64,000 nucleotides of DNA from Nitrosomonadales bacterium (GCA_016214695.1 JACRNY010000001.1:806001-870000); one strand, 5' to 3'; positions 15,516 to 24,338 are shown, numbered from the stretch's first letter. The notes: a model not told the origin generated them from the sequence alone. Numbers and translations are program-made.

Positions 15516-17603
15516 TTATGCAGCCTTGGTGTCGATGTCGCCTGTCAGGTTCGGGTAACGAACGTGGTCGACCAGTTCCTGGATCTCTTTGCTCGGTGCC
15601 GCGGTCAGCAAGCTGCCCACGACCACGCCGATGATACCGGCGGGCATGCCGAAGATACCGGCAGAGATCGGGTTGATGTCCCACCACAGCGGTGCGTTGA
15701 CGCCGAAGAACGGATAGGTCATGTACATGTAGTACATACAGATACCCAAGCCGCTAGACATACCGACGATCGCACCCCACTTGTTGGCACGCTTCCAGAA
15801 CACGCCCAGCGCCAGGGCCGGGAAGAACGCGGAAGCAGCCAGCGAGAACGCCGCACCGACCAGGAACAGGATGTCACCCGGTTTCAGCGAGGTGATGTAG
15901 GCAGCAAACACGGCGACCACCAGCAACAGACCCTTGGAGATAGCCAGACGACGGGTCGTCGGGGCATGCGGGTCGATCATCTTGTAGTACACGTCGTGCG
16001 ACAGCGCGTTGGCGATGGTCAGCAGCAGACCGTCGGCGGTGGACAGCGCGGCAGCCAGACCGCCCGCTGCGACCAGACCGGTGATCACATACGGCAGACC
16101 CGCGATCTCCGGCGTCGCCAGCACGATCAGGTCACCACCGATGGTGATCTCGGCCAGTTGCACGATACCGTCCTTGTTGATGTCAGTCACACTCATCAGC
16201 GTCTTGTCCACAGCGGCCCACGATGCTACCCAGCTTGGCAGTTCGGAGAAGCTGGAGCCGACCAGCAAGGTGTAGACGTCGAACTTGGCCAGCACCGCCA
16301 GCGCAGGCGCGGTGAAGTAGAGCAGGAAGATGAAGAACAGCGACCAGAACACCGATTTGCGAGCTTCCTTCACCGACGGAGTGGTGTAGTAGCGCATCAG
16401 GATGTGCGGCAACGCGGCCGTACCCACCATCAGGCACAGTACCAATGCCAGGAAGTTCTTGCGCTTCTTGTCGATGGCAGCCTGGTCCTTGCCGGCGAAC
16501 GGCTCGGCGTGGGAAGCGATCGGACCGGCTTTAGCCTTGGCACCGGCTGCGGCCTTGGTCCATGCGGCTTTCGCTGCGGCAGCATCTGCCGGGAAGTCGG
16601 TCACCGCCTTGTCGGCTGCAGCCACGGCTGCCGGATCGGCATCCTTGGCGGCCTTCAGGTCGGCGGCGGCTTTTTCAAGCTTGGCCTTCTCTTCTGCCAG
16701 GTAGGTTGCGCCGCCAGCTTCCAGCGCCTTCAGCTTGGCTTCCGTGGCTTCCTGACGCTGCTTGAAGATCGCGCGGACTTCGGCCTCTTTCGCTCCGTCC
16801 GGTGTGGTCGGGTCGTTCAGCACGACTTCGCGTGCAGTGACCTTCTCCAGCACATAGCCGTAGGCGACTTGCGGAACCGGGTTGCCGGTGTGCTTAACGG
16901 ACAGCCACACCACTGGGATCATGTAAGCCACGATCAGGATGATGTACTGCGCGACTTGGGTCCAGGTAACAGCACGCATACCGCCGAGGAAAGAACACAC
17001 CAGGATGCCGCCGAGACCGGCGAACACACCGATGCCGAACTCCAGACCGGTGAAACGGCTGGTGATCAGACCCACGCCGTAGATCTGCGCGATCACATAG
17101 GTGAAGGAGCACAGGATCGCGGCGAACACGCCGATGGAACGCGGGATGTTGCCGCCGTAACGGGCGCCCAGAAAGTCGGGAATAGTGAACTGGCCGAACT
17201 TGCGCAGGTACGGTGCCAGCAGCAGCGCCACCAGGCAGTAACCGCCGGTCCAACCCAGCACGAAAGCAAGGCCGTCATAGCCGGACAGGTACAACGTACC
17301 GGCCATACCGATGAAGGACGCAGCCGACATCCAGTCCGCGCCGGTCGCCATGCCGTTGAACAGCGCCGGTACGCGGCGTCCGGCCACGTAGTATTCCGAC
17401 ACGTCCGCGGTGCGGGACATCACGCCGATACCAGCGTACAGCAGAATGGTCGCTGCCAGGAACATGTAGCCCAGCATCTTGTTCGGCACACCCATCTGCT
17501 CGAGGATGGCGACCAGAATAACGAACGCGATGAAACCTCCGGTGTAGAAGGAGTAATAGCGCGTCAGCTGGGATTTAAATGATGCGGTGGATTGGGTAGC
17601 CAT
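15516..17603 (-). CDS. Sodium:solute symporter, VC_2705 type, acetate-like, with coiled-coil insert
   Basis: 695-aa SSS-family transporter for a monocarboxylate, probably acetate (substrate inferred from family). N-terminal helices include EYYVAGRRVPALFNGMATGADWMSAASFIG (about 70-99), the conserved SSS core, and RYYTTPS after the central loop. An Ala/Lys/Glu-rich, charged insert without membrane helices occupies roughly residues 256-380 (KEAEVRAIFKQRQEATEAKL...), likely a coiled coil on one side of the membrane; common family members are about 100 aa shorter. The start overlaps the stop of its DUF4212 partner (TAATG). Confidence 0.9.
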   Translation of the reverse strand: MATQSTASFKSQLTRYYSFYTGGFIAFVILVAILEQMGVPNKMLGYMFLAATILLYAGIGVMSRTADVSEYYVAGRRVPALFNGMATGADWMSAASFIGMAGTLYLSGYDGLAFVLGWTGGYCLVALLLAPYLRKFGQFTIPDFLGARYGGNIPRSIGVFAAILCSFTYVIAQIYGVGLITSRFTGLEFGIGVFAGLGGILVCSFLGGMRAVTWTQVAQYIILIVAYMIPVVWLSVKHTGNPVPQVAYGYVLEKVTAREVVLNDPTTPDGAKEAEVRAIFKQRQEATEAKLKALEAGGATYLAEEKAKLEKAAADLKAAKDADPAAVAAADKAVTDFPADAAAAKAAWTKAAAGAKAKAGPIASHAEPFAGKDQAAIDKKRKNFLALVLCLMVGTAALPHILMRYYTTPSVKEARKSVFWSLFFIFLLYFTAPALAVLAKFDVYTLLVGSSFSELPSWVASWAAVDKTLMSVTDINKDGIVQLAEITIGGDLIVLATPEIAGLPYVITGLVAAGGLAAALSTADGLLLTIANALSHDVYYKMIDPHAPTTRRLAISKGLLLVVAVFAAYITSLKPGDILFLVGAAFSLAASAFFPALALGVFWKRANKWGAIVGMSSGLGICMYYMYMTYPFFGVNAPLWWDINPISAGIFGMPAGIIGVVVGSLLTAAPSKEIQELVDHVRYPNLTGDIDTKAA

Positions 17604-17866
17604 TAATCGTCTCCTTCATGCACGCCGTATTCCTGGTCGAGCTTGTTCATGTAATGGGCGTAGTACCAGATGATCGCCACATAGATCACGAGCGAACCCT
17701 GCGCCGCCATATAGAACGGGAACGGGAAGCCGATGATGGTGATGGTTTGCAGGTCTCTGGCGAACCAGCCGATGACGAAAGTGGCGACGAACCACAGTGC
17801 CAGCAATATCCCCGTGATGCGGAGATTCTTCTGCCAATACTCCTTATGTTTCTGTGAAAGTTGCAT
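17603..17866 (-). CDS. DUF4212 small subunit of the symporter
   Basis: 87-aa membrane protein with two helices (about residues 17-38 and 50-72), motif KEYWQKNLRITGILLALWF and WYYAHYMNKLDQEYG near the end, all typical of DUF4212 proteins that accompany VC_2705-type symporters. The start at 17866 is preferred over 17899 because GGGGGA lies just upstream and the usual family N-terminus is LSxKHKEYW. Probably required for the partner transporter; translationally coupled to it. Confidence 0.92.
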   Translation of the reverse strand: MQLSQKHKEYWQKNLRITGILLALWFVATFVIGWFARDLQTITIIGFPFPFYMAAQGSLVIYVAIIWYYAHYMNKLDQEYGVHEGDD

Positions 17867-18067
17867 GTTTCCCCCAAATAAAAAGTAAATCGCTTGCACG
17901 AATTACAGGAAAGGCGATCCAAAACAGCGCAATCGCGATGCCACTTACCGGATCCAGCTGGTCTGCGGCTTGGACAATTCACGCCATCCACTTAGAATAG
18001 CCCCACGAGAGACGGGTGTGATACTCCCCTACCCATCCGTCCCACAATCGCACCATAATGCCCCATC

Positions 18068-18083
18068 CTTACAGAAAACTTAC
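18068..18083. promoter_or_regulatory. CTTAC direct repeat (11-bp period) between DUF4212 and the response regulator
   Basis: CTTACAGAAAACTTAC: two CTTAC words, centre spacing 11 bp, 7 bp before the response-regulator ATG and about 200 bp upstream of the divergent symporter operon. The same word with the same 11-bp period occurs in two pairs upstream of DUF485-actP (23603-23639). PmrA/QseB-type OmpR-family regulators bind CTTAA-type half sites with this period, so this is a probable binding site of the regulator encoded at 18090. Confidence 0.6.
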
Positions 18084-18089
18084 AGAGCC

Positions 18090-18773
18090 ATGCGCATCCT
18101 GATCGCCGAAGACGACGAAGTCCTGTCCGACGGACTGTGCCGCTCCATGCGGCAGACCGGCTATGCTGTCGACTGCGTCAGGGACGGCCTTTCCGCCAAT
18201 ACCATCCTCAGCGGTGAACAGCCTTTCGACCTGGTGATCCTCGATCTGGGGCTGCCCAAAGTCGACGGTTTCACTGTGTTGAAGGGCCTGCGCGAAAAGA
18301 ACCGCCAGGTCCCGGTGATCATCCTCACTGCGCGCGATGCCGAAGAGGACCGGGTTAAAGGATTGGACCTGGGGGCGGACGACTACATGATCAAACCGTT
18401 CAGCCTGCCGGAGCTGGAAGCGCGCGTGCGCGCCTTGATCCGGCGCGGCCAGTGCGGCGTGAACCCGGTGTACAGCTGCGGCACGCTGACCTATGACAGC
18501 GTGGGACGACGCGCCGCCATCGACGGCGAGACGCTGGATCTCACCACGCGCGAACTCAGCGTGCTGGAAGCGCTGATGTCGCGCATCGGCTGGGTCATCA
18601 GCAAGGAACAGTTGCTGGAGCGCCTGTACAGTTATTCGGAAGAAGCCAGCAGCAATGCCATCGAGGTCTATATCCACCGCCTGCGCAAGAAGATCGAGCC
18701 CGCCGGGGTGACCATCCGCACCATACGCGGGCTGGGCTACATCATCGACAGGGTGAACAGCGCGCATGACTGA
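18090..18773 (+). CDS. OmpR-family response regulator (QseB/TctD-like)
   Basis: 227 aa: receiver domain (residues 1-115) with acidic pocket EDD near 7-9, phospho-acceptor Asp52 (LVILDLGLPK), and switch Lys in MIKPF (about 102), then an OmpR winged-helix domain (about 125-220, ending RTIRGLGYIID). The ATG at 18090 is the natural N-terminus of the fold. It overlaps its kinase gene by 8 bp. Flanked by two acetate-type symporter operons and preceded by CTTAC repeats; it probably controls both operons and perhaps itself (inference). Confidence 0.95.
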   Translation: MRILIAEDDEVLSDGLCRSMRQTGYAVDCVRDGLSANTILSGEQPFDLVILDLGLPKVDGFTVLKGLREKNRQVPVIILTARDAEEDRVKGLDLGADDYMIKPFSLPELEARVRALIRRGQCGVNPVYSCGTLTYDSVGRRAAIDGETLDLTTRELSVLEALMSRIGWVISKEQLLERLYSYSEEASSNAIEVYIHRLRKKIEPAGVTIRTIRGLGYIIDRVNSAHD

Positions 18774-20232
18774 GGAGGATGACGTCCGCGAAGGCCGCAT
18801 CGAATCGCTGCGCGTCCACCTCATCAACTGGCTGCTGACGCCGCTGTTCGTGCTGTGGCTGTTCAGCACCATCGCCGGGTATGTCGCCACCCTGAACTAC
18901 GCCAACAAACCTTACGACGAGGTATTGCTGCAACGTGCGCAGGCGGTGGGAGAGCAACTGCGGCTGGGCGGCGGCAGGGAGCGCCTCGGTATTGACCTGC
19001 ATCTGCCGGACGGCACTTCGCCCACCGAACCGGACAAAGTGTTCTATACCGTGAGCGACCGCGACGGCAAGAAACTCGCAGGCAACGCCAACCTCGGCCG
19101 CCCGCTGGCCTACCGCGGCGGCAAGATCGGCCCGCTGTTCAGCAACGGCGAGCGCGACGGCGCAAAGACGCGCAACGTGAGCCTGATCTTCTACAACCCC
19201 GACAGCCAGAAGTTGTACCAGTTATATATGTCGGAAACCATCCAGCAACGGCAAGCGCTGATACGCGGCATCCTCGCCAACATCGTGATCCCGCAACTGC
19301 TGCTGATCCTGATTGCGGTGGCCGCCGTGTGGTTCGCGCTGAAACAGGGGCTGGCCCCGCTGGAACGGCTGCGGCGCAAGGTCACCGAGCGCAGGCGTGA
19401 CGACCTCAGCCAGCTCGACAGCAGCCTGGCACCGGAAGAGGTGCGCCCGCTGATCGACGCGGTGAACAATCTGCTCGAACGCCTGCGCCAGGCGATGCAG
19501 GCGCAGAAACGTTTCGTCGCCGATGCCGCGCACCAGCTGCGCACCCCCATCGCCGGGCTCAAGACCCAGTCCGAACTGGCCTTGCGCACCGACGACCCGG
19601 AACAGAAACAACAGGCGCTCGAACACATCCTCACCAGCACACGGCACGGCATCCGCCTGGTCAACCAACTGATGGCGCTGGCACGCAACGAGCCGGGCGG
19701 ACAGGGCACCGAGAATTTCGTCGCGCTGAACCTCAACCTGCTGGCGCAGGAATGCACCCTGAACTGGATACAGACGGCATTGGAGAAGAACATCGACCTC
19801 GGCTTCGACGGCGCACCGGCACTTGAAGAAATACTGGGCGATGCGAACAGTCTGACCGAGATGTTGAACAACCTGATCGACAACGCCATCCGTTACACCC
19901 AGCCGGGCGGGCACATCACCGTCAGCGTAGATGCAAGCACGCAGGGCGTCGTGCTCAGCGTGGAGGACAACGGCCCCGGCATCGACCCGCAACACCGCGA
20001 GCGCGTGTTCGAACGTTTCTACCGCGTGCTCGGCACCGGCCAGAGCGGCAGCGGACTCGGCCTCGCCATCGTCGCCGAGGTCGCCAAACGCCACCACGCC
20101 ACGCTACGGCTGGATGCCGGCAGCGGCGGCAAGGGTACGCTGATCAGCGTGCGTTTCCCGCGTCGCCCGCCTCCGCCACCCCCTGATTTTGACGATCCAA
20201 GAAAAAGCCCCGCGTTCTACGGCGGGGCTTGA
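18766..20232 (+). CDS. Sensor histidine kinase (TctE/QseC-like)
   Basis: 488 aa: first membrane helix about residues 22-44, periplasmic sensor of about 125 aa, second helix about 170-192, HAMP, dimerisation domain with His256 in VADAAHQLRTPIAGL, and ATPase domain with N-box (MLNNLIDNAIRY), G1 (VEDNGPGID) and G2 (GSGLGLAI). It should phosphorylate the regulator encoded just upstream. The ligand is unknown; context suggests a small carboxylate. The C-terminus (PPPPPPDFDDPRKSPAFYGGA) is odd because its last codons are also the stem of the terminator of the opposite gene. Confidence 0.94.
   Translation: MTEEDDVREGRIESLRVHLINWLLTPLFVLWLFSTIAGYVATLNYANKPYDEVLLQRAQAVGEQLRLGGGRERLGIDLHLPDGTSPTEPDKVFYTVSDRDGKKLAGNANLGRPLAYRGGKIGPLFSNGERDGAKTRNVSLIFYNPDSQKLYQLYMSETIQQRQALIRGILANIVIPQLLLILIAVAAVWFALKQGLAPLERLRRKVTERRRDDLSQLDSSLAPEEVRPLIDAVNNLLERLRQAMQAQKRFVADAAHQLRTPIAGLKTQSELALRTDDPEQKQQALEHILTSTRHGIRLVNQLMALARNEPGGQGTENFVALNLNLLAQECTLNWIQTALEKNIDLGFDGAPALEEILGDANSLTEMLNNLIDNAIRYTQPGGHITVSVDASTQGVVLSVEDNGPGIDPQHRERVFERFYRVLGTGQSGSGLGLAIVAEVAKRHHATLRLDAGSGGKGTLISVRFPRRPPPPPPDFDDPRKSPAFYGGA
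20205..20230 (-). terminator. Intrinsic terminator of the minus-strand outer-membrane gene, inside the kinase 3' end
   Basis: Stem AAGCCCCGC/GCGGGGCTT (20205-20213 with 20222-20230), followed on the minus strand by TTTTTC. No T tract follows on the plus strand, so it serves the gene at 20250-20921, not the kinase within whose last codons it lies. Confidence 0.85.
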
Positions 20233-20249
20233 GCGATACCGGTTGTCGT

Positions 20250-20921
20250 TTAGAACTTCAACACCAGGCTGGCAAGGGCTGAGGTCGTTTTGAACCGGTA
20301 AGTGGTGCCGTCCAGCTGATAGGCGCCCGGCAGCTTGTTATAGCGGTTGACCTGGAAGCGCACGCCGACATCGCGGTTGAAATCGTACTGGATGCCGCCG
20401 CTGACTGAAGTGGTGTTCCTGGTCTCATGGTAGTTGCCATGCCACAACTCGCCATTCAGCGCGTAATACCAGACCTCTTCTTCCATGTTGGCGCGCAGCC
20501 ACCCCGCCTTGCCATGCACTGACAGATGCTCGCCGAAATGCAGCGTGGCTACCGCAGCGAGTTCCCAGCCGATCACTGACCAGGTGCGATAGTAAGGTAT
20601 GGGGCCGCCACCCGGAATCACCGCCGGCGGAGTCGGATCGATACCGTCCTCGCGGGCATGCGCAAAATCGCCATAACTGATCTCCACCCCCAGCAACGAA
20701 TTGAAGTTGTATCCGTAGCCGAGCCGGTAGACCGTGCCCTTGGAACTGCAAGACGAATTAGCCAGCCATTTGTTATCGCAAACCGCCGGTGTGCTGGAGC
20801 GCCCGGCGCTGAGCAAGACATACGATTTTGTTGCAGCGACGTTGTGGTCGCCTTCCTGAGCCAATGCTGGCATAGCAACCGCGCAGCCCATCAACATCCA
20901 TCCCCACGACCTGATATCCAT
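20250..20921 (-). CDS. Putative small outer-membrane beta-barrel protein (OmpA/OmpW-like)
   Basis: 223 aa with a signal peptide (SWGWMLMGCAVAMPALAQ, cleavage after ALA) and an eight-strand-like barrel: YVLLSAGRSS, YRLGYGYNFNSLLGVEISYG, LAAVATLHFGEHLSVHGKAGWL, GGIQYDFNRDVGVRFQVNRY, ending SALASLVLKF with terminal Phe. Two Cys near residues 44 and 53 could pair. The open frame extends upstream to 20969, but AAAGGGAAGC precedes the ATG at 20921 and the signal peptide starts there. Function unknown; possibly a porin-like stress protein. Confidence 0.75.
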   Translation of the reverse strand: MDIRSWGWMLMGCAVAMPALAQEGDHNVAATKSYVLLSAGRSSTPAVCDNKWLANSSCSSKGTVYRLGYGYNFNSLLGVEISYGDFAHAREDGIDPTPPAVIPGGGPIPYYRTWSVIGWELAAVATLHFGEHLSVHGKAGWLRANMEEEVWYYALNGELWHGNYHETRNTTSVSGGIQYDFNRDVGVRFQVNRYNKLPGAYQLDGTTYRFKTTSALASLVLKF

Positions 20922-21068
20922 CGCTTCCCTTTCGTCCCGTTCGGTTTTAAGTCGGCCAACGGGCGGCATTCTGGCATTGGCCGTAAAAGCAGGTCAATCG
21001 ATATTCCTGAACTCGGCTCTCGCAGAAAACAGAAATGCAACAAGCCCCCCGCGAGTGAAGCGAAAAAA

Positions 21069-21092
21069 AGCCCCGCCGGCGACGGCGGGGCT
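21069..21092 (-). terminator. Intrinsic terminator of the DUF485-actP operon
   Basis: Ten-bp stem AGCCCCGCCG/CGGCGGGGCT with loop GCGA, followed on the minus strand by TTTTTTTCG. It lies 26 bp after the actP stop. Confidence 0.9.
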
Positions 21093-21118
21093 GCAGGGAC
21101 ATGCTGCCTGTCTTTTTG

Positions 21119-23200
21119 TTAGTGGACCGATGCAGCCTCGGCGTTGATGCCGGTGTTCTGGCGCACGTAGAGCTCGTCCCACATCTCTTCAGCACGCTTG
21201 TCACGTGTGAACAGCGAACCCAGGATGACCAGCAGGAAGCCCAGCGGGATGGAGATGAGGCCGGGGTTCTTCAACAGGAAGAATGGCTTCTCCAGACCCA
21301 TGATGCTGGTGGTCTGACCTTCGAATTTGGACAGGTCGGCCTCAGCCTTGGCCTTGGCCTTCTCTACCGCGGCGATGTCTTTCTTCACCTTGGCGAGGTC
21401 CGCCTCGATGCTCGCCTTGAGCTCGGGGGTGGCAGCCTTGGCGAGGTCCGCTTCCAGCGTCGGCAGCTTGGCATTCAGGCCGGCCAGCTTCTCGGCAGCA
21501 CCCGGCTTGGCGGGTTTTTCAGCCGCTGCGGCTTGTGCCGGCTTGGCCAGCACGCAACCGTCCATGGCGAACAGCTCGCACATGAAGCTCGAACGTTCCA
21601 CAGCAGGCGTGGCTTCCTTTGCAGGAACCGCAGGCTCACCGTTCAACACTTTATTGGCCGTGGCGATGACTGCCTTCGGATAAGTCATGTTGGGGGAGAT
21701 CATCACCAGACCGATGGCGGTCACTGTGCCCACGATCATGCCGAGGATGATGCCGGTGGTGTTGCACTTCTTCCAGTACAGCGTGAGGAACACCGCCGGC
21801 AGATTGGATGAAGCGGCCACCGCGAACGCCAGCGCCACCAGGTGCGCCACGTTCTGGCCCTTGGCCAGGATGCCCACGGTGATCGCGATCACGCCGACGA
21901 CGCCGGAGGCGACGCGCGCTGCGACCACTTGTTCCTTCGGAGTGGCATGGTCGCCGCGGATCACGCCGACGTAGATGTCGTGCGCCATCGCGGAAGCGGC
22001 AGCCAGCACCAGACCGGCCACCACCGCCACGATGGTGGCGAATGCGACCGCTGCCACGAAGGCCAGCATGAAGTTACCCAGCATGGAGTTCTCGCCGCCG
22101 CCGAGGAACTGCGCCAGCAACGGGCCGGCCATATTGCCGCCCGCGTCGATCGCAGCGATCTTGTCCGGACCGACCAGCATCGCAGCGCCCGTGCCCAGGA
22201 ACAGGGTCAGCACGTAGAAGCCACCGATGATGCCCATCGCCCAGATCACCGAAGTGCGGGCTGCCTGTGCGGTCGGCACGGTGAAGAAACGCATCAGGAT
22301 GTGCGGCATACCGGCAGTACCCAGCACCAGCGCCAGACCCAGCGAGATCTGGTCGATTGGGTTCTTCAGGAACAGGCCTGGTTCGAGGAAGCGCTGACCC
22401 AGTTCTTCCGGTGTCATCGTGGCAGCTTTGTCGCCCAGCAGCTTGGCGACCTGCTTCTGCACATCGGGATCGGCAACCACTTGGCCCAGATAGCCCGGCA
22501 GGCTGAAACCGTAAGGCGCCCACACCATGAACACGAGGATGATGGAAGCGGTCACCAGCAGCACGGCCTTGGTGATCTGCACCCAGGTCGTGGCCTTCAT
22601 GCCGCCGAACACCACGTAGGCCAGCATCAGGATACCCACGCCGATCACGGAGATCTCGTAGTCGATACCGATCAGCGTCTTGATCAGCACGCCGCCGCCG
22701 ACCATCTGCGCGGTCAGGTAGAAGGTGGATACGGTGATGGTGGACAGCGCCGCCACGGTCTTGGTCTTCTTCGGATCGTTGCGGAAGGCGAGGATGTCGC
22801 CCATGGTGTACTTGCCGATGTTGCGGCAAGGCTCGGCGATCACCAGCAGCACGGTGATGTAAGCCACCAGCCAGCCCACGGAATACATGAAGCCGTCGTA
22901 GCCGTACAGGGAGATCAGACCGGCGATACCGAGGAAGGACGCGGCGGACAGATAGTCGCCCGCGATCGCCCAGCCGTTCTGGATGCCGCTGACCGAACGG
23001 CCCGCCGCATAGAACTCGGAAGTGGTATGGGTGGAACGCGCCGCCCAGAAAGTGATGGCCATGGTGATCGCGATGATCACGCCGAACACGGTGAAGGTCA
23101 TCCACTTGAATTCGTCGGCCACCGCGCCGTTGCCCGCGAACGCAGCACCGCTGGCGCCCAGGGCAGCCGCGGACAGCATCAATTTATTCAACATGCTCAT
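21119..23200 (-). CDS. actP: Cation/acetate symporter with a coiled-coil insert
   Basis: 693-aa SSS-family transporter for sodium- or proton-coupled acetate uptake. ActP features: N-terminal signal-like helix, FYAAGRSVSGIQNGWAIAGDYLSAASFLG near 63-91, GTAGMPHILMRFFTVP near 300-315. Before the last membrane helix an Ala/Lys/Glu-rich stretch of about 110 residues (about 520-635, KLPTLEADLAKAATPELKAS...) is inserted, different in place from the insert in the first symporter. Start at 23200 has GGGAGAA upstream and overlaps the DUF485 stop by 4 bp. Confidence 0.93.
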   Translation of the reverse strand: MSMLNKLMLSAAALGASGAAFAGNGAVADEFKWMTFTVFGVIIAITMAITFWAARSTHTTSEFYAAGRSVSGIQNGWAIAGDYLSAASFLGIAGLISLYGYDGFMYSVGWLVAYITVLLVIAEPCRNIGKYTMGDILAFRNDPKKTKTVAALSTITVSTFYLTAQMVGGGVLIKTLIGIDYEISVIGVGILMLAYVVFGGMKATTWVQITKAVLLVTASIILVFMVWAPYGFSLPGYLGQVVADPDVQKQVAKLLGDKAATMTPEELGQRFLEPGLFLKNPIDQISLGLALVLGTAGMPHILMRFFTVPTAQAARTSVIWAMGIIGGFYVLTLFLGTGAAMLVGPDKIAAIDAGGNMAGPLLAQFLGGGENSMLGNFMLAFVAAVAFATIVAVVAGLVLAAASAMAHDIYVGVIRGDHATPKEQVVAARVASGVVGVIAITVGILAKGQNVAHLVALAFAVAASSNLPAVFLTLYWKKCNTTGIILGMIVGTVTAIGLVMISPNMTYPKAVIATANKVLNGEPAVPAKEATPAVERSSFMCELFAMDGCVLAKPAQAAAAEKPAKPGAAEKLAGLNAKLPTLEADLAKAATPELKASIEADLAKVKKDIAAVEKAKAKAEADLSKFEGQTTSIMGLEKPFFLLKNPGLISIPLGFLLVILGSLFTRDKRAEEMWDELYVRQNTGINAEAASVH

Positions 23201-23520
23201 TTGATTCTCCCGCTATCCACATCGTTGATGATCTCCTGCGCCATCGCGTCGAACTGGGCATTGGCCTTCTTCGAATAGACGAACGCGATGACCCAGGCCA
23301 CCACGAACTCGGACAAGGCGAACAGCAGGCCGACGTTCACCACACCCCACACCTTGGTCTTGAACAGGTCCTGGTAATACGCGGCGCCGATCGGCAACAG
23401 GAAGTAATAGATGATGGAGAAAACCATCAGCCCCCACAGGAAGAAAGTCTTCTTCCTGTGCAGAGCCTGGAACTTGGGATTGGCGTCGATCGCCGCCCAA
23501 TTGAAGTTAGTGCTGGACAT
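23197..23520 (-). CDS. DUF485 membrane protein (YjcH-like) upstream of actP
   Basis: 107 aa, two membrane helices (about residues 25-47 and 60-85), with the family pattern NPKFQALHRKKTFFLWGLMVFSI near 13-35. The start at 23520 follows TAGGAGCG; the longer frame to 23577 lacks support. In enterobacteria yjcH lies between acs and actP, and here too it is coupled to actP by an ATGA overlap. Likely an accessory subunit of the acetate transporter. Confidence 0.92.
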   Translation of the reverse strand: MSSTNFNWAAIDANPKFQALHRKKTFFLWGLMVFSIIYYFLLPIGAAYYQDLFKTKVWGVVNVGLLFALSEFVVAWVIAFVYSKKANAQFDAMAQEIINDVDSGRIK

Positions 23521-23602
23521 ACTCGCTCCTATAGATTGACTACAGATCAGGACTGTTTCCCTGACCCCCTGAAACAACGGGGCGCGAGACTACGGCAGGA
23601 GA

Positions 23603-23639
23603 CTTACGATCAACTTACGGAGGCTTACGGTCAGCTTAC
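23603..23639. promoter_or_regulatory. Four CTTAC half sites upstream of DUF485-actP
   Basis: CTTAC begins at 23603, 23614, 23624 and 23635, so spacing is 11, 10 and 11 bp. The two pairs are CTTACGATCAACTTAC and CTTACGGTCAGCTTAC. They lie 83-119 bp upstream of the DUF485 start and read GTAAG in its direction, the same orientation as the pair at 18068 has toward the DUF4212 operon. The fourth site overlaps the stop end of the exonuclease gene. Probable operator of the OmpR-type regulator. Confidence 0.65.
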
Positions 23640-24338
23640 AGCGCTGACCCAGCGTTGATTCTTTTCCAGATCATGCAGGCCGGCCATGTCGGATATCTTC
23701 TTCCGGACAGCCTGGGCATGCGCCACCTGGAACAGTTGCGCGGTGGCGAGCGCATCGGCCAGCGCGTTGTGGCGCGCGTCGATGCGGATGTTGAAATGGC
23801 CGATCCAGTGGTCGAGCGCGCGGTATTTGCGCGCCAGCGGCGGGTTGAGGCCGGGCATCACATAAGCCAGGTCCGTCCACGGATGCTTGAAGTTGAGACC
23901 AAGATGGTCGCGCAGGGCGCGCTTGATCATGGTCTCGTCGAAGGTCACGTGGAAAGCGACCAGCGGCGACTTGCCGAGAAATTCGAGGAAGGACAGCAAC
24001 GCTTCGACCGGCGGTTCGCCTTCCAGCTGCACCGAAGTGCTGATGCCGTGCAGCAGGATGTTGCCCTTGTCGCTGGCGGCCTGCTGCTGCAACACCACAT
24101 AAAAACTGTCGCCCAGCGCGATCTTGCCGTTGACCACCGCCACCGCGCCGATCGAGATGAGGCGATCCTGCATCAGATTGAGACCGGTGGTCTCCACGTC
24201 CACCACCACGCAGCGCGACTCGACCACCGGTGTTTTCAGCTCGGCCGAAGGCAGGGCCTGCCACGCCGATAAGCGTGACTGCTGTTCCGGGCTCAGCTGC
24301 GGCTTGCTTCTGAACCAGCCTGTCAGCCTAAAGAGCAT
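23631..24338 (-). CDS. DnaQ-like 3'-5' exonuclease (DEDDh)
   Basis: 235 aa. The exonuclease I motif VVDVETTG has Asp47 and Glu49, motif II is AFHVTFDETMIKRAL with the second Asp, and motif III is HNALADALATAQLF with the His and last Asp, so all DEDDh catalytic residues are present. Related stand-alone proteins act in DNA repair or RNA processing; substrate unknown. In betaproteobacteria such a gene often lies with the DUF294/CBS gene and acetate transporter, as here. It is downstream of the DUF294/CBS gene on the same strand. Confidence 0.9.
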   Translation of the reverse strand: MLFRLTGWFRSKPQLSPEQQSRLSAWQALPSAELKTPVVESRCVVVDVETTGLNLMQDRLISIGAVAVVNGKIALGDSFYVVLQQQAASDKGNILLHGISTSVQLEGEPPVEALLSFLEFLGKSPLVAFHVTFDETMIKRALRDHLGLNFKHPWTDLAYVMPGLNPPLARKYRALDHWIGHFNIRIDARHNALADALATAQLFQVAHAQAVRKKISDMAGLHDLEKNQRWVSAVS

